Positions 52,982-62,087 of a stretch of 64,000 bases of DNA are shown piece by piece (the first letter of the stretch is position 1; each line of letters opens with the position of its first letter). The notes below the pieces were generated by a model. That model saw only the letters and a program-made list of their open reading frames with translations. It made no database searches and was not told where the DNA came from. Source of the stretch: Novosphingobium resinovorum (GTDB lineage Bacteria; Pseudomonadota; Alphaproteobacteria; Sphingomonadales; Sphingomonadaceae); contig NZ_BSFC01000039.1 of NCBI RefSeq assembly GCF_027922145.1, forward strand, positions 1-64,000, written 5' to 3'. Position numbers and translations under genes: made by a program.

Positions 52982-54079
52982 TTGTATTCCGAAGACGATC
53001 TGCAATCCGCCGTCAGTGCCGAAGCCATCAGCGCCGAGGCGGCGGACGCCTTGCGCGCCCATGTGGCTACGACACGCGTGGTGCCGATGGCGGACGAGGA
53101 AAACATTCGCCTCGTCACCAGTTTCAACGACATCTTCGTGGGCATCGCCTGCCTGCTGGTGATCTTCTCCGGCGTTTACGCGGCGGGCGCCAACGACCAG
53201 CGCTGGTGGATGGCCGGCCTGCTCGTCGCCATGGCCAGCTGGCTCATGGCCGAGATCTTCACGCGCAAGCGCCGCATGGCCCTGCCCTCGATCATCGTGC
53301 TCGCCTCGTTCGTCGTCGGCCTCGGGCTTTTTGCCGGAGCGCTCGTCGCGGAGGCCATGCCCGAGCATCGGGTGCCGGTCTATTACGAGTTCAACGGCGA
53401 GCGGCACACCTGGCACCGGATGGAGCGCTATCCCTGGCAGGACGCAGCCATCATGCTGAGCGCCGCCATAGCGGCCGGAGTCGGGGCGCTGCTCCACTGG
53501 CTGCGTTTCCACGTGGCGATCACGATTGCGGCCGGAACCGGCGCCGTCGTGCTGCTCCTGCTTTCGGCGATCGCCTGGGCCACCGGGCAGGCATTGGCGG
53601 CCAACCCGGTCCTCGCGCCCGCCGCCTTCCTGTGCGGGCTGGCGGTCTTCGCCTTCGCCATGCGCTGGGACTTGTCCGACCGGGCTCGGCGGACCCAGCG
53701 CGCTGACATCGCGTTCTGGCTCCACCTGCTCGCCGCGCCGCTGATCGCGCATTCGCTGTTCTACTGGCTGGGCGTGCTGAACGGCGACGACGTGACTCCG
53801 GGCCATGCCGCAGGGGTGCTCGTCACCTATGTGGCATTTGCGCTCGTCGCCCTGCTGGTGGACCGGCGGGCTCTGCTGGTGTCGGCGCTGATCTACGTGC
53901 TGGCGGCATTGAACGGCCTCCTGCGCAATGCCGGTACGATCGAGATGAACCTGGCGATCTCCACGCTGTTCGTCGGTGCGGCGCTGCTCGCGTTGTCGGT
54001 GTTCTGGACCCCGCTGCGCCGCGCCCTGCTGACGCTGGCGCCGGAAAGCTGGCGCGAACGGCTACCCGCTTCGGCTTAA
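52982..54079 (+). CDS. Integral membrane protein, DUF2157-like
   Basis: The 365-residue protein has about ten membrane segments. It is read from TTG 52982, where AAGGGGA lies five bases upstream. An N-terminal soluble stretch (SEDDLQSAVSAEAISAEAADALRAH) is like those of DUF2157 proteins. Function unknown. It stands alone and is followed by palindromic repeats. Confidence 0.75.
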   Translation: MYSEDDLQSAVSAEAISAEAADALRAHVATTRVVPMADEENIRLVTSFNDIFVGIACLLVIFSGVYAAGANDQRWWMAGLLVAMASWLMAEIFTRKRRMALPSIIVLASFVVGLGLFAGALVAEAMPEHRVPVYYEFNGERHTWHRMERYPWQDAAIMLSAAIAAGVGALLHWLRFHVAITIAAGTGAVVLLLLSAIAWATGQALAANPVLAPAAFLCGLAVFAFAMRWDLSDRARRTQRADIAFWLHLLAAPLIAHSLFYWLGVLNGDDVTPGHAAGVLVTYVAFALVALLVDRRALLVSALIYVLAALNGLLRNAGTIEMNLAISTLFVGAALLALSVFWTPLRRALLTLAPESWRERLPASA

Positions 54080-54082
54080 GCA

Positions 54083-54214
54083 TCCTCCCTGTCGCAAAGC
54101 AATGGGGAGGTGGCAGCGACACAGTTGCTGACGGAGGGGGTGTTTGCGCCGCTGCCCCCTCCACCACCGACTGCGTCGGCGGTCCCCCTCCCCATTGCTT
54201 CGCAACGGGGAGGA
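54083..54214. repeat. CCTCCCTGTCGC-type palindromic element
   Basis: TCCTCCCTGTCGCAAAGC and its near inverse GCTTCGCAACGGGGAGGA bracket 132 bp. The same family occurs at 36545-36664. Folding is strong; no gene lies inside. Confidence 0.85.
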
Positions 54215-54223
54215 TACACTTGC

Positions 54224-54354
54224 CGTCATCCCAGCGAAGGCTGGGACCGCTATGGCCATGAAGCGCCCTATCGACGGGCCGGTGTAGTTTCGCCGCAGCC
54301 TTGCCGAGACCTCGCGATATGACGAAAGCGGTCCCAGCCTGCGCTGGGATGACG
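54224..54354. repeat. REP-type inverted repeat
   Basis: CGTCATCCCAGCGAAGGCTG (54224-54243, on to 54251) and its near-inverse at 54327-54354 flank a 75-bp spacer. Same family as 9865-9988. Confidence 0.85.
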
Positions 54355-54373
54355 GGCTTTCAACCGAGAACGC

Positions 54374-54733
54374 TCAGTCCTCGACAACCTTGAGCAATTT
54401 GCGTTCCAGCGAACTCAGCACATTCGAGAGTTCGTGCCCGCGCTTGAGCACTTGCCCCGCTTCGCCGAACAGGGTCCACATGCCTTGTTTGCCGCGCAGC
54501 GAGGGGCGCTTCTCGATCCGCGCCTGCGGGCGTTCGGCGGCGCGGCGAAAAGCGCTGAAACTGGCGGCCTCGCGCGCGAAATCCATCGCGTAGTCGCGCC
54601 AGAGCCCGGCCGCGACCATCCGGCCGTAGAGATCGAGAATTCGCTGGAGTTCCAGCCGGTCGAACCCGACCTGCGACGGCTGGACGCCGGGAAACGGGAC
54701 GACGCTACCTGAGGTAATTCCGCCTGCCACCAT
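54374..54733 (-). CDS. DUF2794 protein
   Basis: The 119-residue protein matches the conserved DUF2794 pattern (FDRLELQRILDLYGRMVAAG, KRPSLRGKQGMWTLFGEAGQ). Function unknown. It begins eight bases after cysE, probably in the same operon. Confidence 0.85.
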   Translation of the reverse strand: MVAGGITSGSVVPFPGVQPSQVGFDRLELQRILDLYGRMVAAGLWRDYAMDFAREAASFSAFRRAAERPQARIEKRPSLRGKQGMWTLFGEAGQVLKRGHELSNVLSSLERKLLKVVED

Positions 54734-54741
54734 TCAGCGGC

Positions 54742-55437
54742 TCACCAGCGCTCGTTTTCGCGCGCTGCGTGCTGACGCTCGGAGATAAGTTCCTCCACCT
54801 GAGCGCGCAGCAAGGCCACCTGCTGTTCGAGATCCTCGACGCGCTGGGCGCCGCCGGTGGGCTCGCAGGGTTCCTTGCAAGGCGTGCCGTAGGGCATGAA
54901 TTCCTTGGCCCAGGTCTCCGCCTTGACCAGCGTGGAGCGGGCCTTGAGGCCGATCATCGTCGCACCCTCGGGCACGTCTTCGGTCACGACTGCGCTGGCG
55001 CCGATGCGGGCACGGCGGCCGATGGTGACGGGGCCGATGATCTGCGCGCCCGAACCCACGATCACGTTGTCGAGCAGGGTCGGGTGGCGCTTGCCGCCGA
55101 CGCCGTTGGTGGGGTTGGAACCGCCCAGCGTCACGCACTGGTAGATCGTCACGTTGTCGCCGATCACCGCGGTCTCGCCGATCACGGTGAAGCCGTGGTC
55201 GATGAAAAAGTTGCGGCCGATCTGCGCGCCCGGATGAATGTCGATCGCGGTCAGGAAGCGCGCAAGGTGGTTCACCACGCGGGCGAGGAAGAACAGGTCC
55301 GCCTGGAACAGGGCATGCGCGATGCGGTGCCAGAACAGAGCCCATACGCCCGGATAAAGCAGCACTTCCCAACGCGAACGCGGCGCAGGATCGCGTGCGA
55401 CAACCGAGTCCAGATAGCGGATGATATTACCCAGCAT
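54742..55437 (-). CDS. cysE: Serine O-acetyltransferase (EpsC/CysE type)
   Basis: The 231-residue enzyme makes O-acetylserine for cysteine synthesis. IDIHPGAQIGRNFFIDHG, then the left-handed beta-helix hexapeptide repeats (GSGAQIIGPVTIGRRARIG), are the signature. The C-terminal tail contains a coiled-coil-like segment (RVEDLEQQVALLRAQVEELI). DUF2794 follows it. Confidence 0.94.
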   Translation of the reverse strand: MLGNIIRYLDSVVARDPAPRSRWEVLLYPGVWALFWHRIAHALFQADLFFLARVVNHLARFLTAIDIHPGAQIGRNFFIDHGFTVIGETAVIGDNVTIYQCVTLGGSNPTNGVGGKRHPTLLDNVIVGSGAQIIGPVTIGRRARIGASAVVTEDVPEGATMIGLKARSTLVKAETWAKEFMPYGTPCKEPCEPTGGAQRVEDLEQQVALLRAQVEELISERQHAARENERW

Positions 55438-55577
55438 CGCCGGAAATTCCCATCAATCGTTCCACTTTGCAACTTTTGTTGCAAAGCCGCCCTCACGTTA
55501 CCGTCTGGAAATGCGCGATATGCGCATTTCGCGGCACCAGCCGCCCGGAAAATGCAGCGCATTTTCCAGACAAACCC

Positions 55578-56210
55578 TTAAGTCTGGGCGCCGCCTTTAG
55601 TCTCTTCCAGCGCGTCGCGCCAGATGGCCATTGTGGGGGCCGTCTTGCGCTCGAGACTGAGCCGGTCGATGGCGGCGACCAGACGTTCGACGCCCACATG
55701 GCTACGGGTACAACGTCCTACAAGATATTGCGTTGCCGAATGATCGAGAACCAGCCCGCGCATCTCGGCATGAACTTCCATCAGCGCGATGAGCATCGCA
55801 TCGTCCGGCTCGCCGATCGCAAGGTTCAGCGCGGCACCAAGCCGCGAGGACAAGTCCGGCAGGCGTACCCGCCAGCGTTCGCCATCACTGTCGCCTACGC
55901 CCGGTGCGAAAGGCTTGTCTGCGACGATCAGCAGAGGACGGCCCAGTTCCTGCGCCCGGTTCCAGCGGTGGAACAGTGCGTCCTCGGGCATGCCTTGCGC
56001 ATCATCGACAGCATCGCCTGCGCCCGATTCGACGAACCAGCGCGCCAGCAGCGACTTGCCGGAGCGCGGCGGGCCGGAGAGGATCGCGGTGCGGAAAGGC
56101 CACTGGCCCGGCTCTATCAGCGCATCGATCGCAGGCGCGTTGGCCTCACCCACGACAATGCGCGGCGGACTGTCGCTCGCGGCGGACAGCGGAAGGGCGA
56201 TCTGTCGCAT
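55578..56210 (-). CDS. hdaA: Hda-like DnaA-related ATPase
   Basis: The 210-residue protein from ATG 56210 has Walker A GPPRSGKS (residues 46-53), and a DnaA-like tail. Hda/HdaA proteins help convert DnaA-ATP to DnaA-ADP and so limit replication initiation. It follows the exported protein gene by ten bases. The upstream ORF extension to 56303 is rejected. Confidence 0.85.
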   Translation of the reverse strand: MRQIALPLSAASDSPPRIVVGEANAPAIDALIEPGQWPFRTAILSGPPRSGKSLLARWFVESGAGDAVDDAQGMPEDALFHRWNRAQELGRPLLIVADKPFAPGVGDSDGERWRVRLPDLSSRLGAALNLAIGEPDDAMLIALMEVHAEMRGLVLDHSATQYLVGRCTRSHVGVERLVAAIDRLSLERKTAPTMAIWRDALEETKGGAQT

Positions 56211-56220
56211 GGCGAGGATC

Positions 56221-57492
56221 CTAGCGGCTGATCCTAAGCGAGGTGCCCCCGCCGGAAACCTTCCAACCCTGCCCGCGCAAGGCACCCGCAAGCCGCTCGC
56301 CACCGCCGGATACGGTGACCCGCATGACCGAGGTGCCGCCGATCGCGAGGCTTACGGTCGCGGCGCCCTGCACACCCGGCACACCGCGAACGGCGGCGAG
56401 CGCGGCGTCTACCGCAGCGGCATCGGGCGTAGCGAACTGGACCGTTACGGTCTCGACCGGAGCGCCCGACACGTCTTCGGTGCGAATCACCGGGATCGGC
56501 GTCGGCACCACCACGGGTGCCTCGCCCTTGGGCATCAGCTTTTCGCGCAGTTCGGCAAAGGCGCGGTCCAGCGCTTCTCCGCCTGCGTTGATAGAGGGGT
56601 CAGGGCGCAGTTCGCCGGTCGCCAGCGCGTCGCGGTAGAGGCCGTCGACGCGGGTGACGGCCTGCTCCAGCATGCGCGGCAGGTCCTGCTCGCTGGCGGC
56701 ATCCATGGTGAAGCCGCCGAGGAACTTGTTGTCCGGGCCGTAGCGCGCCGTGAAGGTGCCCTTGATCGGGCCGCCGGGCCATTGCCGCTCCAGCCGCGCG
56801 ACGGGCATCACCACGTCAGAGGCGTCGAACTGGCCGAGCACCGTACGCCACCACAGGCGGCTGCGGCGCGAGGTCTGTCCGGCGGTGAGAATCAGCGATT
56901 CGCCGCCCGAGCCGGTCGGGCGCACGTAATCGACGGGGCTGGCGGCAGCCTGGAACTCGGCCCAGGCGCGCTGCCACGGCCCGCGCACCTCGAAGACCTG
57001 CCTGACACCGCCCGAATCGAGCACCGGGATCAGCAGCAGCGGCGCCGAACGCGGACCGGAGCCCGCTCCAGCGCCGACATATTGCCCAGCCTTGGCCTTG
57101 TCGAAAATGACGCCGAGCGTCGCGATATAGCGCTTGGGGCCGACCTGTTCGTGGCCGATGACCACCGAGGTCACCATCGCATCAATCGATTCTGTCGGCA
57201 TGTCGGGGCCGCCCAGCTTCTTCCAGGCTTCCTTTTCCGCCAGTTTCCAGCCGTCGATCCGGGCCTGCGCGCCGGTCTTCGCGGTCACGTCGACGCTGAT
57301 GCCGTTGACCTGGATGTCCTGCGAATTGGCGAGCGGAGCTATACCGCGATCGCCCTCGATCTGCGCCAGAAGCTGGACGCCGGTGATCGTCGCCACTGCG
57401 AGAACGGCCGCGCCGCCCCACCACAACATGGCCCTGGAGGCGGCACCCTTGCGGCTGAACCGCAGGCTTTTGGGGGAAATCGTGATTGCCAT
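56221..57492 (-). CDS. Membrane-anchored DUF2066-like protein
   Basis: The 423-residue protein has one N-terminal membrane segment (WWGGAAVLAVATITGVQLL, about residues 24-42), a periplasmic body, and a C-terminal metal-associated-like fold (VQFATPDAAAVDAALAAVRG, near residue 355). It overlaps nothing and lies between purM (divergent) and the Hda-like gene, an arrangement common in alphaproteobacteria. The function is unknown. Confidence 0.75.
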   Translation of the reverse strand: MAITISPKSLRFSRKGAASRAMLWWGGAAVLAVATITGVQLLAQIEGDRGIAPLANSQDIQVNGISVDVTAKTGAQARIDGWKLAEKEAWKKLGGPDMPTESIDAMVTSVVIGHEQVGPKRYIATLGVIFDKAKAGQYVGAGAGSGPRSAPLLLIPVLDSGGVRQVFEVRGPWQRAWAEFQAAASPVDYVRPTGSGGESLILTAGQTSRRSRLWWRTVLGQFDASDVVMPVARLERQWPGGPIKGTFTARYGPDNKFLGGFTMDAASEQDLPRMLEQAVTRVDGLYRDALATGELRPDPSINAGGEALDRAFAELREKLMPKGEAPVVVPTPIPVIRTEDVSGAPVETVTVQFATPDAAAVDAALAAVRGVPGVQGAATVSLAIGGTSVMRVTVSGGGERLAGALRGQGWKVSGGGTSLRISR

Positions 57493-57561
57493 GTCGAAAC
57501 CGGGGGCCTTGTGCCCAATCGAAGATGGAAATCCAAGTCACAAAGCGCTAGGCGCGCCCAC

Positions 57562-58665
57562 ATGTCCGACGATAACTCCCAGAAGAGCTATAGCTACGAG
57601 CAGGCCGGCGTCTCGATCGCGGCCGGTAACGCGCTGGTCAAGGCCATCGCCCCGCTCGCGAAATCCACCGCGCGCCCGGGCGCCGATGCGGAACTGGGAG
57701 GCTTCGGCGGCTTCTTCGATCCGCGCGCCGCGGGCTACAAGGATCCGCTGCTGGTCGCCGCCAACGACGGCGTCGGCACCAAGGTCAAGCTGGCTATCGA
57801 CCACGACCGCCACGACCATATCGGCATCGACCTCGTCGCCATGTGCGTCAACGACCTTATCGTGCAGGGCGCGGAGCCGCTGTTCTTCCTCGACTACTTC
57901 GCCACCGGCAAGCTGGAGAACGGCGTCGCCGAGCGCGTCGTGGCGGGCATTGCCGAGGGCTGCAAGATTTCGGGCTGCGCGCTCATCGGCGGTGAAACCG
58001 CGGAAATGCCGGGCATGTACGCGGCGGGCGACTACGACCTCGCGGGCTTCTGCGTCGGCGCGGTGGAGCGCGGCGAGCAGCTGACCGGGGACAAGGTCGC
58101 GGCCGGCGACGTGCTGCTGGGCCTCGCGTCCTCGGGCGTCCATTCCAACGGGTATTCGCTGGTGCGCCGACTCGCGCAGGACAAGGGCTGGAAGCTGAAC
58201 CGCCCCGCCCTGTTCGATGCCGACACCCTGCTGATCGACGCGCTGATCGCGCCCACCCGCATCTACGTGAAGAGCCTGCTGCCCTTCATCCGCGCGGGCC
58301 GGATCCACGCCCTCGCCCACATCACCGGCGGCGGCCTGCTGGAGAACATCCCGCGCGTGCTGCCCAAGGGCCTGCACGCCCGCATCGACGCCGATGCCTG
58401 GCCGCAGCCGCGCCTGATGGCGTTCCTGCAGGCGCAGGGCAACATCGAGCCGGGCGAGATGGCGCGCACTTTCAACTGCGGCGTCGGCATGGTGCTGGCG
58501 GTCGCGGCCGACGAGGCCGAGGCGCTCAAGGCCGACCTCGAAGCCGCCGGAGAGACCGTCTTCACCATCGGCCGCATCGAGCCGGGCGAAAAGGGTTGCA
58601 CCGTGACAGGATCGGCCGAGGCGTGGTCCGCGCGCGAGCCGTGGGAAGCCGTTCACATCGGTTGA
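57562..58665 (+). CDS. purM: Phosphoribosylformylglycinamidine cyclo-ligase
   Basis: The 367-residue enzyme closes the imidazole ring in purine synthesis. SYEQAGVSIAAGNALV, GGFGGFFD, ANDGVGTKVKLA and LIGGETAEMPGMY are family motifs. ATG 57562 is the natural start; the longer ORF is an artefact. A palindromic element separates it from purN. Confidence 0.96.
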   Translation: MSDDNSQKSYSYEQAGVSIAAGNALVKAIAPLAKSTARPGADAELGGFGGFFDPRAAGYKDPLLVAANDGVGTKVKLAIDHDRHDHIGIDLVAMCVNDLIVQGAEPLFFLDYFATGKLENGVAERVVAGIAEGCKISGCALIGGETAEMPGMYAAGDYDLAGFCVGAVERGEQLTGDKVAAGDVLLGLASSGVHSNGYSLVRRLAQDKGWKLNRPALFDADTLLIDALIAPTRIYVKSLLPFIRAGRIHALAHITGGGLLENIPRVLPKGLHARIDADAWPQPRLMAFLQAQGNIEPGEMARTFNCGVGMVLAVAADEAEALKADLEAAGETVFTIGRIEPGEKGCTVTGSAEAWSAREPWEAVHIG

Positions 58666-58695
58666 TCGAGGCCACGCCTCCTCACACGCTGCGTC

Positions 58696-58779
58696 ACCCT
58701 GAACTTGTTTCAGGGTCCATGGTGCGCCACACCCCGGTCATGCCGGAAGGCGCAATGGATCCTGAATCGAGTTCAGGAT
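58696..58779. repeat. CCTGAA/TTCAGG palindromic element
   Basis: Two hairpins, ACCCTGAA/TTCAGGGT (58696-58716) and ATCCTGAA/TTCAGGAT (58759-58779), sit between purM and purN. They may regulate readthrough or mark a REP element. Confidence 0.8.
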
Positions 58780-58798
58780 GACGGTTCGGGATTACGCA

Positions 58799-59749
58799 AT
58801 GACCCGCCAGAAAGTCGCCGTACTGATTTCCGGAAGCGGCACCAACATGGCCGCCCTGCTCTATGCGAGCCGCGCGGCCGACTGCCCTTACGAGATCGTG
58901 CTGGTCGCTGCCAACGATCCCGAGGCCAAGGGACTGCGGCTCGCCGAAGCGGAAGGCGTTAAGACCTTCGCGCTCAGTCACAAGGGCATGAAGCGGCCCG
59001 AGCACGACGCGGCGATGGACGCGGCGATTCGCGCCAGCGGCGCGCAGTGGGTCGCGCTGGCGGGCTACATGCGCATCCTGACGCCGGAATTCGTGGGCAG
59101 CTGGGAAGGCCGGATGGTCAACATCCACCCCTCGCTGCTGCCCAAGTACACCGGCCTGCACACGCATGACCGCGCGATCGAGGCGGGCGACAGTCATGGC
59201 GGCGTCACCGTTCACCTCGTCACCGCCGAACTCGACGATGGCCCGATCCTCGGCCAGACGCCGGTGGCGATCCTGCCAGGCGACACCGCCGACACGCTCG
59301 CGGGCCGTGTGCTGATCGCCGAGCACCAGCTCTACTCGCGCTGCCTCGCCGACCTCGTCACGCGAGAGACGCGGCCCGAATGGCTGCTTGAGCAAGTGCG
59401 CGAACGCGCCCTCGCCTTGCCCGAGAGCGATGAGACGGTCAGCCACGGCATGGCCTGCTTCGGCGTGATAAAGGGCAAGAAGTTCGCCTACTTCAGCGCC
59501 GACCATCACGGGGACGGCCGCGTCGCGCTGCTGATTAAGATCAGCGGCGCCGACGAACAGGCGATGCTGATCGAGCAAGACGACGACCTATACTTCCGCC
59601 CCGCCTACTTCGGCGACGGCTGGCTCGGCATTCGCCTCGATCGCGGCGACACCGACTGGGAGGCGATCGCCGACTGGCTCTGGCTGTCGTGGCGGGCAGT
59701 GGCGCCCAAGCGGCTCACCGCGCTGATGGATGCAGCCGGACAGTTCTAA
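58799..59749 (+). CDS. purN: PurN formyltransferase fused to a YjbR-like domain
   Basis: The 316-residue protein has a normal phosphoribosylglycinamide formyltransferase (residues 1-200) with Asn108, His110 and Asp147 of the active site (VNIHPSLLP and LDDGPILGQ). Residues about 205-310 resemble a MmcQ/YjbR domain (FGVIKGKKFAYFSADHHGDG, YFGDGWLGIRLD), which is not part of usual PurN (about 200 residues). The frame is continuous, with no stop or frameshift. Confidence 0.88.
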   Translation: MTRQKVAVLISGSGTNMAALLYASRAADCPYEIVLVAANDPEAKGLRLAEAEGVKTFALSHKGMKRPEHDAAMDAAIRASGAQWVALAGYMRILTPEFVGSWEGRMVNIHPSLLPKYTGLHTHDRAIEAGDSHGGVTVHLVTAELDDGPILGQTPVAILPGDTADTLAGRVLIAEHQLYSRCLADLVTRETRPEWLLEQVRERALALPESDETVSHGMACFGVIKGKKFAYFSADHHGDGRVALLIKISGADEQAMLIEQDDDLYFRPAYFGDGWLGIRLDRGDTDWEAIADWLWLSWRAVAPKRLTALMDAAGQF

Positions 59750-60420
59750 AAGGTATAGCCCACCGAAAGCTGGACGATCGGGTAGACCTTGTAGTTGTCC
59801 ACCTCGCCTTCGATTTCGGCGCGTTCGCGGGCGAGATCTTCCTGGAACAGCGGGTTGCTTGCCAGCTCACCCGTAGCGACGACGTCTTCGGTCCGGGGCC
59901 TTCCGTGGAGCATCACCCCTGCATCGAGGCTCCACGCAAAGCCCTTATCCCGGTTCTTCGCGAACCCCACGGTGAACGTCGGCGCGAACCGGCGGGCTCG
60001 GACCTTGCCCTCGATAGTGCCGATTTCCTCGGGCGTGTAAACTCGCTGGCCGACCGTCACCGCCTCGGTCGGCGTCGCGACAAGGTCGATTCGATTGCTG
60101 CTCACACGAAACCCCGCGGAGAGCCGGAAGCCGTTGCGGAAGGGATAGATATCCGCGTTAGCGCCCCATGATCGAAGCTTGAGGTCGCCATGGTAGTTGA
60201 TGTCGTCGACATCGACATTGTGACCAAGCCCAAGAAAAGTCGCGGACGCCCGAACGCCGATGATCGGCGAAGGTCGAAAGCCCACTTCCGGCCCGATGCC
60301 CAGCGAACCACCGGTCGCGGCGACAGTCACGCCAGTGGGCTTATCCTGCGCATGACAGACCGACGGCAGCCACGATGCCATGATCAGACCGGTTGCGCCT
60401 GCGATATGCTTCAAAGTCAT
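59746..60420 (-). CDS. Outer-membrane beta-barrel protein
   Basis: The 224-residue protein has a signal peptide (GATGLIMASWLPSVCHA), alternating strands, and a C-terminal phenylalanine typical of barrels (LSVGYTF). Its end overlaps purN by four bases. It may be a small porin-like protein or receptor; the specificity is unknown. Confidence 0.75.
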   Translation of the reverse strand: MTLKHIAGATGLIMASWLPSVCHAQDKPTGVTVAATGGSLGIGPEVGFRPSPIIGVRASATFLGLGHNVDVDDINYHGDLKLRSWGANADIYPFRNGFRLSAGFRVSSNRIDLVATPTEAVTVGQRVYTPEEIGTIEGKVRARRFAPTFTVGFAKNRDKGFAWSLDAGVMLHGRPRTEDVVATGELASNPLFQEDLARERAEIEGEVDNYKVYPIVQLSVGYTF

Positions 60421-60512
60421 GCGGTCTCCTCAGCCCGCCCCGCATGACTGATCCTCGCCGCCGATGGTAAACCGAGGCTTGCTCCCGCCCTCCGTAAACC
60501 TACGCGGCGGCG

Positions 60513-60758
60513 TCAAATTTCTGTGTAGTCGACTTGCGGCCTGCTCTCGCGCGTGCCGCGATAGCGCTTGCCGGGGTCCTGCGGGTCTCCGGCGATCAGA
60601 ACGTAATCCTCATGCACTTCCGTCAGCGTGCCCGCGAAGGGGAAGCCTTCGAGGCTGCCGTTGACGCGGAAACTGACGGTGTCGCCGACCTTGAAGGTTT
60701 TTTCGTCGAAGTTGAATTCGAAGGGACAGCTTTCGCCGGTTTCGCCCATTCCCTGCAT
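60513..60758 (-). CDS. Small conserved protein, 81 residues
   Basis: A short beta-rich protein: EFNFDEKTFKVGDTVSFRVNG then HEDYVLIAGDPQDPGKR. There is no signal or membrane segment. Family not recognised. It lies between the outer-membrane protein and the small exported gene. Confidence 0.6.
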   Translation of the reverse strand: MQGMGETGESCPFEFNFDEKTFKVGDTVSFRVNGSLEGFPFAGTLTEVHEDYVLIAGDPQDPGKRYRGTRESRPQVDYTEI

Positions 60759-60872
60759 CGTGGTTCTCCTCTGCTACGAACGTACAGCAGTGAGCCGCGA
60801 TGGATCAAATCGAAACTCGGTGCGTGAACAGCGCGGCGCCGATAACTCGATCGTGTGACTCAGTTCGTGGGA

Positions 60873-61004
60873 TCAACGGTACTGCGTCGCCGCCCGCGCT
60901 TGCATGCCCGCGCCCGGCCTTACCGGATCGGTACTGGCTACATGAGACATCAACACCGCTGCGCAGAACGAGAGGGATGCCGCAATCAGGATCGTCTTGG
61001 CCAT
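60873..61004 (-). CDS. Small exported or membrane peptide, below usual annotation size
   Basis: The 43-residue open frame begins MAKTILIAASLSFCAAVLMS, a strong signal or membrane segment. GGA lies seven bases before the ATG. The mature tail is short and Arg-rich. It stands between the 81-residue gene and ndk. Function unknown. Confidence 0.55.
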   Translation of the reverse strand: MAKTILIAASLSFCAAVLMSHVASTDPVRPGAGMQARAATQYR

Positions 61005-61060
61005 CAGGATTTCCGCTGTAACGAATTACCCATAGAATAAGCACCCGACACACAAGCACC

Positions 61061-61092
61061 AAAAGAAAAAGGCCGCCGAAACCGGCGACCTT
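61061..61092 (-). terminator. ndk Rho-independent terminator
   Basis: On the minus strand, AAGGTCGCCG/CGGCGGCCTT forms a 10-bp stem with a GTTT loop and ends in a T-rich run. It is 32 bp after the ndk stop. Confidence 0.9.
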
Positions 61093-61123
61093 CTCCCGAA
61101 TTACGAAGATTTAACCGTCAGCT

Positions 61124-61546
61124 TCAGCCGACGATCTCTTCCGGCTTGAAGAAGTAGGCGATCTCGATCGCCGCGTTCTCTTCCGAATCCGAACCGTGGA
61201 CCGAGTTGGCTTCGATCGATTCGGCCAGTTCCTTGCGGATGGTGCCGGCGTCGGCGTTCTCGGGGTTGGTGGCGCCCATGATGTCACGGTTGCGCTTCAC
61301 GGCGTCTTCGCCTTCGAGCACCTGGACGACGACGGGGCCGGAAATCATGAACGAAACCAGGTCGTTGAAGAACGGACGCTCGGCGTGGACGGCGTAGAAG
61401 CCCTCCGCCTGTTCCTTCGACATCTGGATGCGCTTGGAGGCGACGACGCGCAGGCCGGCTTCCTCGAGCATCTTGGTGACGGCGCCGGTCAGGTTGCGGC
61501 GGGTGGCGTCGGGCTTGATGATCGAAAAGGTGCGGGTAACCGCCAT
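61124..61546 (-). CDS. ndk: Nucleoside-diphosphate kinase
   Basis: The 140-residue enzyme transfers phosphate between nucleoside tri- and diphosphates. The active-site histidine is His117 in NSVHGSDSEENA. Normal length. A strong terminator follows. Confidence 0.97.
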   Translation of the reverse strand: MAVTRTFSIIKPDATRRNLTGAVTKMLEEAGLRVVASKRIQMSKEQAEGFYAVHAERPFFNDLVSFMISGPVVVQVLEGEDAVKRNRDIMGATNPENADAGTIRKELAESIEANSVHGSDSEENAAIEIAYFFKPEEIVG

Positions 61547-61736
61547 GGGACTATTCCTTGGACAAGGGCGTTATTGTTGGGCGCGCCCCTAGCCGGGAAT
61601 GGGGTTGTCCGCAAGGTGGGCACCAAACTGGAAATACAGAACACTGAACTGTCCGCGTTCAAACGAAGAGCCGGCGCCTTCAGCACATGGAAGCGATGAA
61701 CATCTGACACCTTTGCAGGACCGGCAGGCGCGGACT

Positions 61737-61976
61737 TCAGATCCAGTCGCGCCCATCGGCGGAACCGCAACCGTAAGGAGGCAGTTGGCCAGGAAAACGG
61801 GTCTGCATCTTGTGACACCCCCAACTCCGCAGCGGCCCCGGGGCATAGCCATTCAACGCGATGCCCACTTCGTCATAAGGGCTGCTGCCCTGCGCCACAT
61901 ACATGTACCAGCGACCGCCGAACATCACCAACGCAGCGACGACGACCACGATCACGACCCGCAGGACTTTCTGCAT
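61737..61976 (-). CDS. Small membrane-anchored protein
   Basis: The 79-residue protein has one N-terminal membrane segment (VLRVVIVVVVAALVMFGGRW) and a short cysteine-bearing tail. GGAG precedes ATG 61976; GTG 61982 is an alternative. Family not recognised. Confidence 0.65.
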   Translation of the reverse strand: MQKVLRVVIVVVVAALVMFGGRWYMYVAQGSSPYDEVGIALNGYAPGPLRSWGCHKMQTRFPGQLPPYGCGSADGRDWI

Positions 61977-62087
61977 TCTCACTCCGTAAACAACTTTTCG
62001 GGGGGAGCGTGCCTGTGCCCATCACCGCATTCTTCAGCAAGCCCATTGTCGACTTTCCGAACATGTCCGTGAAGACGACTTTCCGCC

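Noticed and set aside
55789..58665. Plus-strand open frame of 958 codons
   Set aside because: Only its last part is the real PurM; the rest runs antisense to the Hda-like and DUF2066-like genes with low-complexity, Arg-rich sequence.
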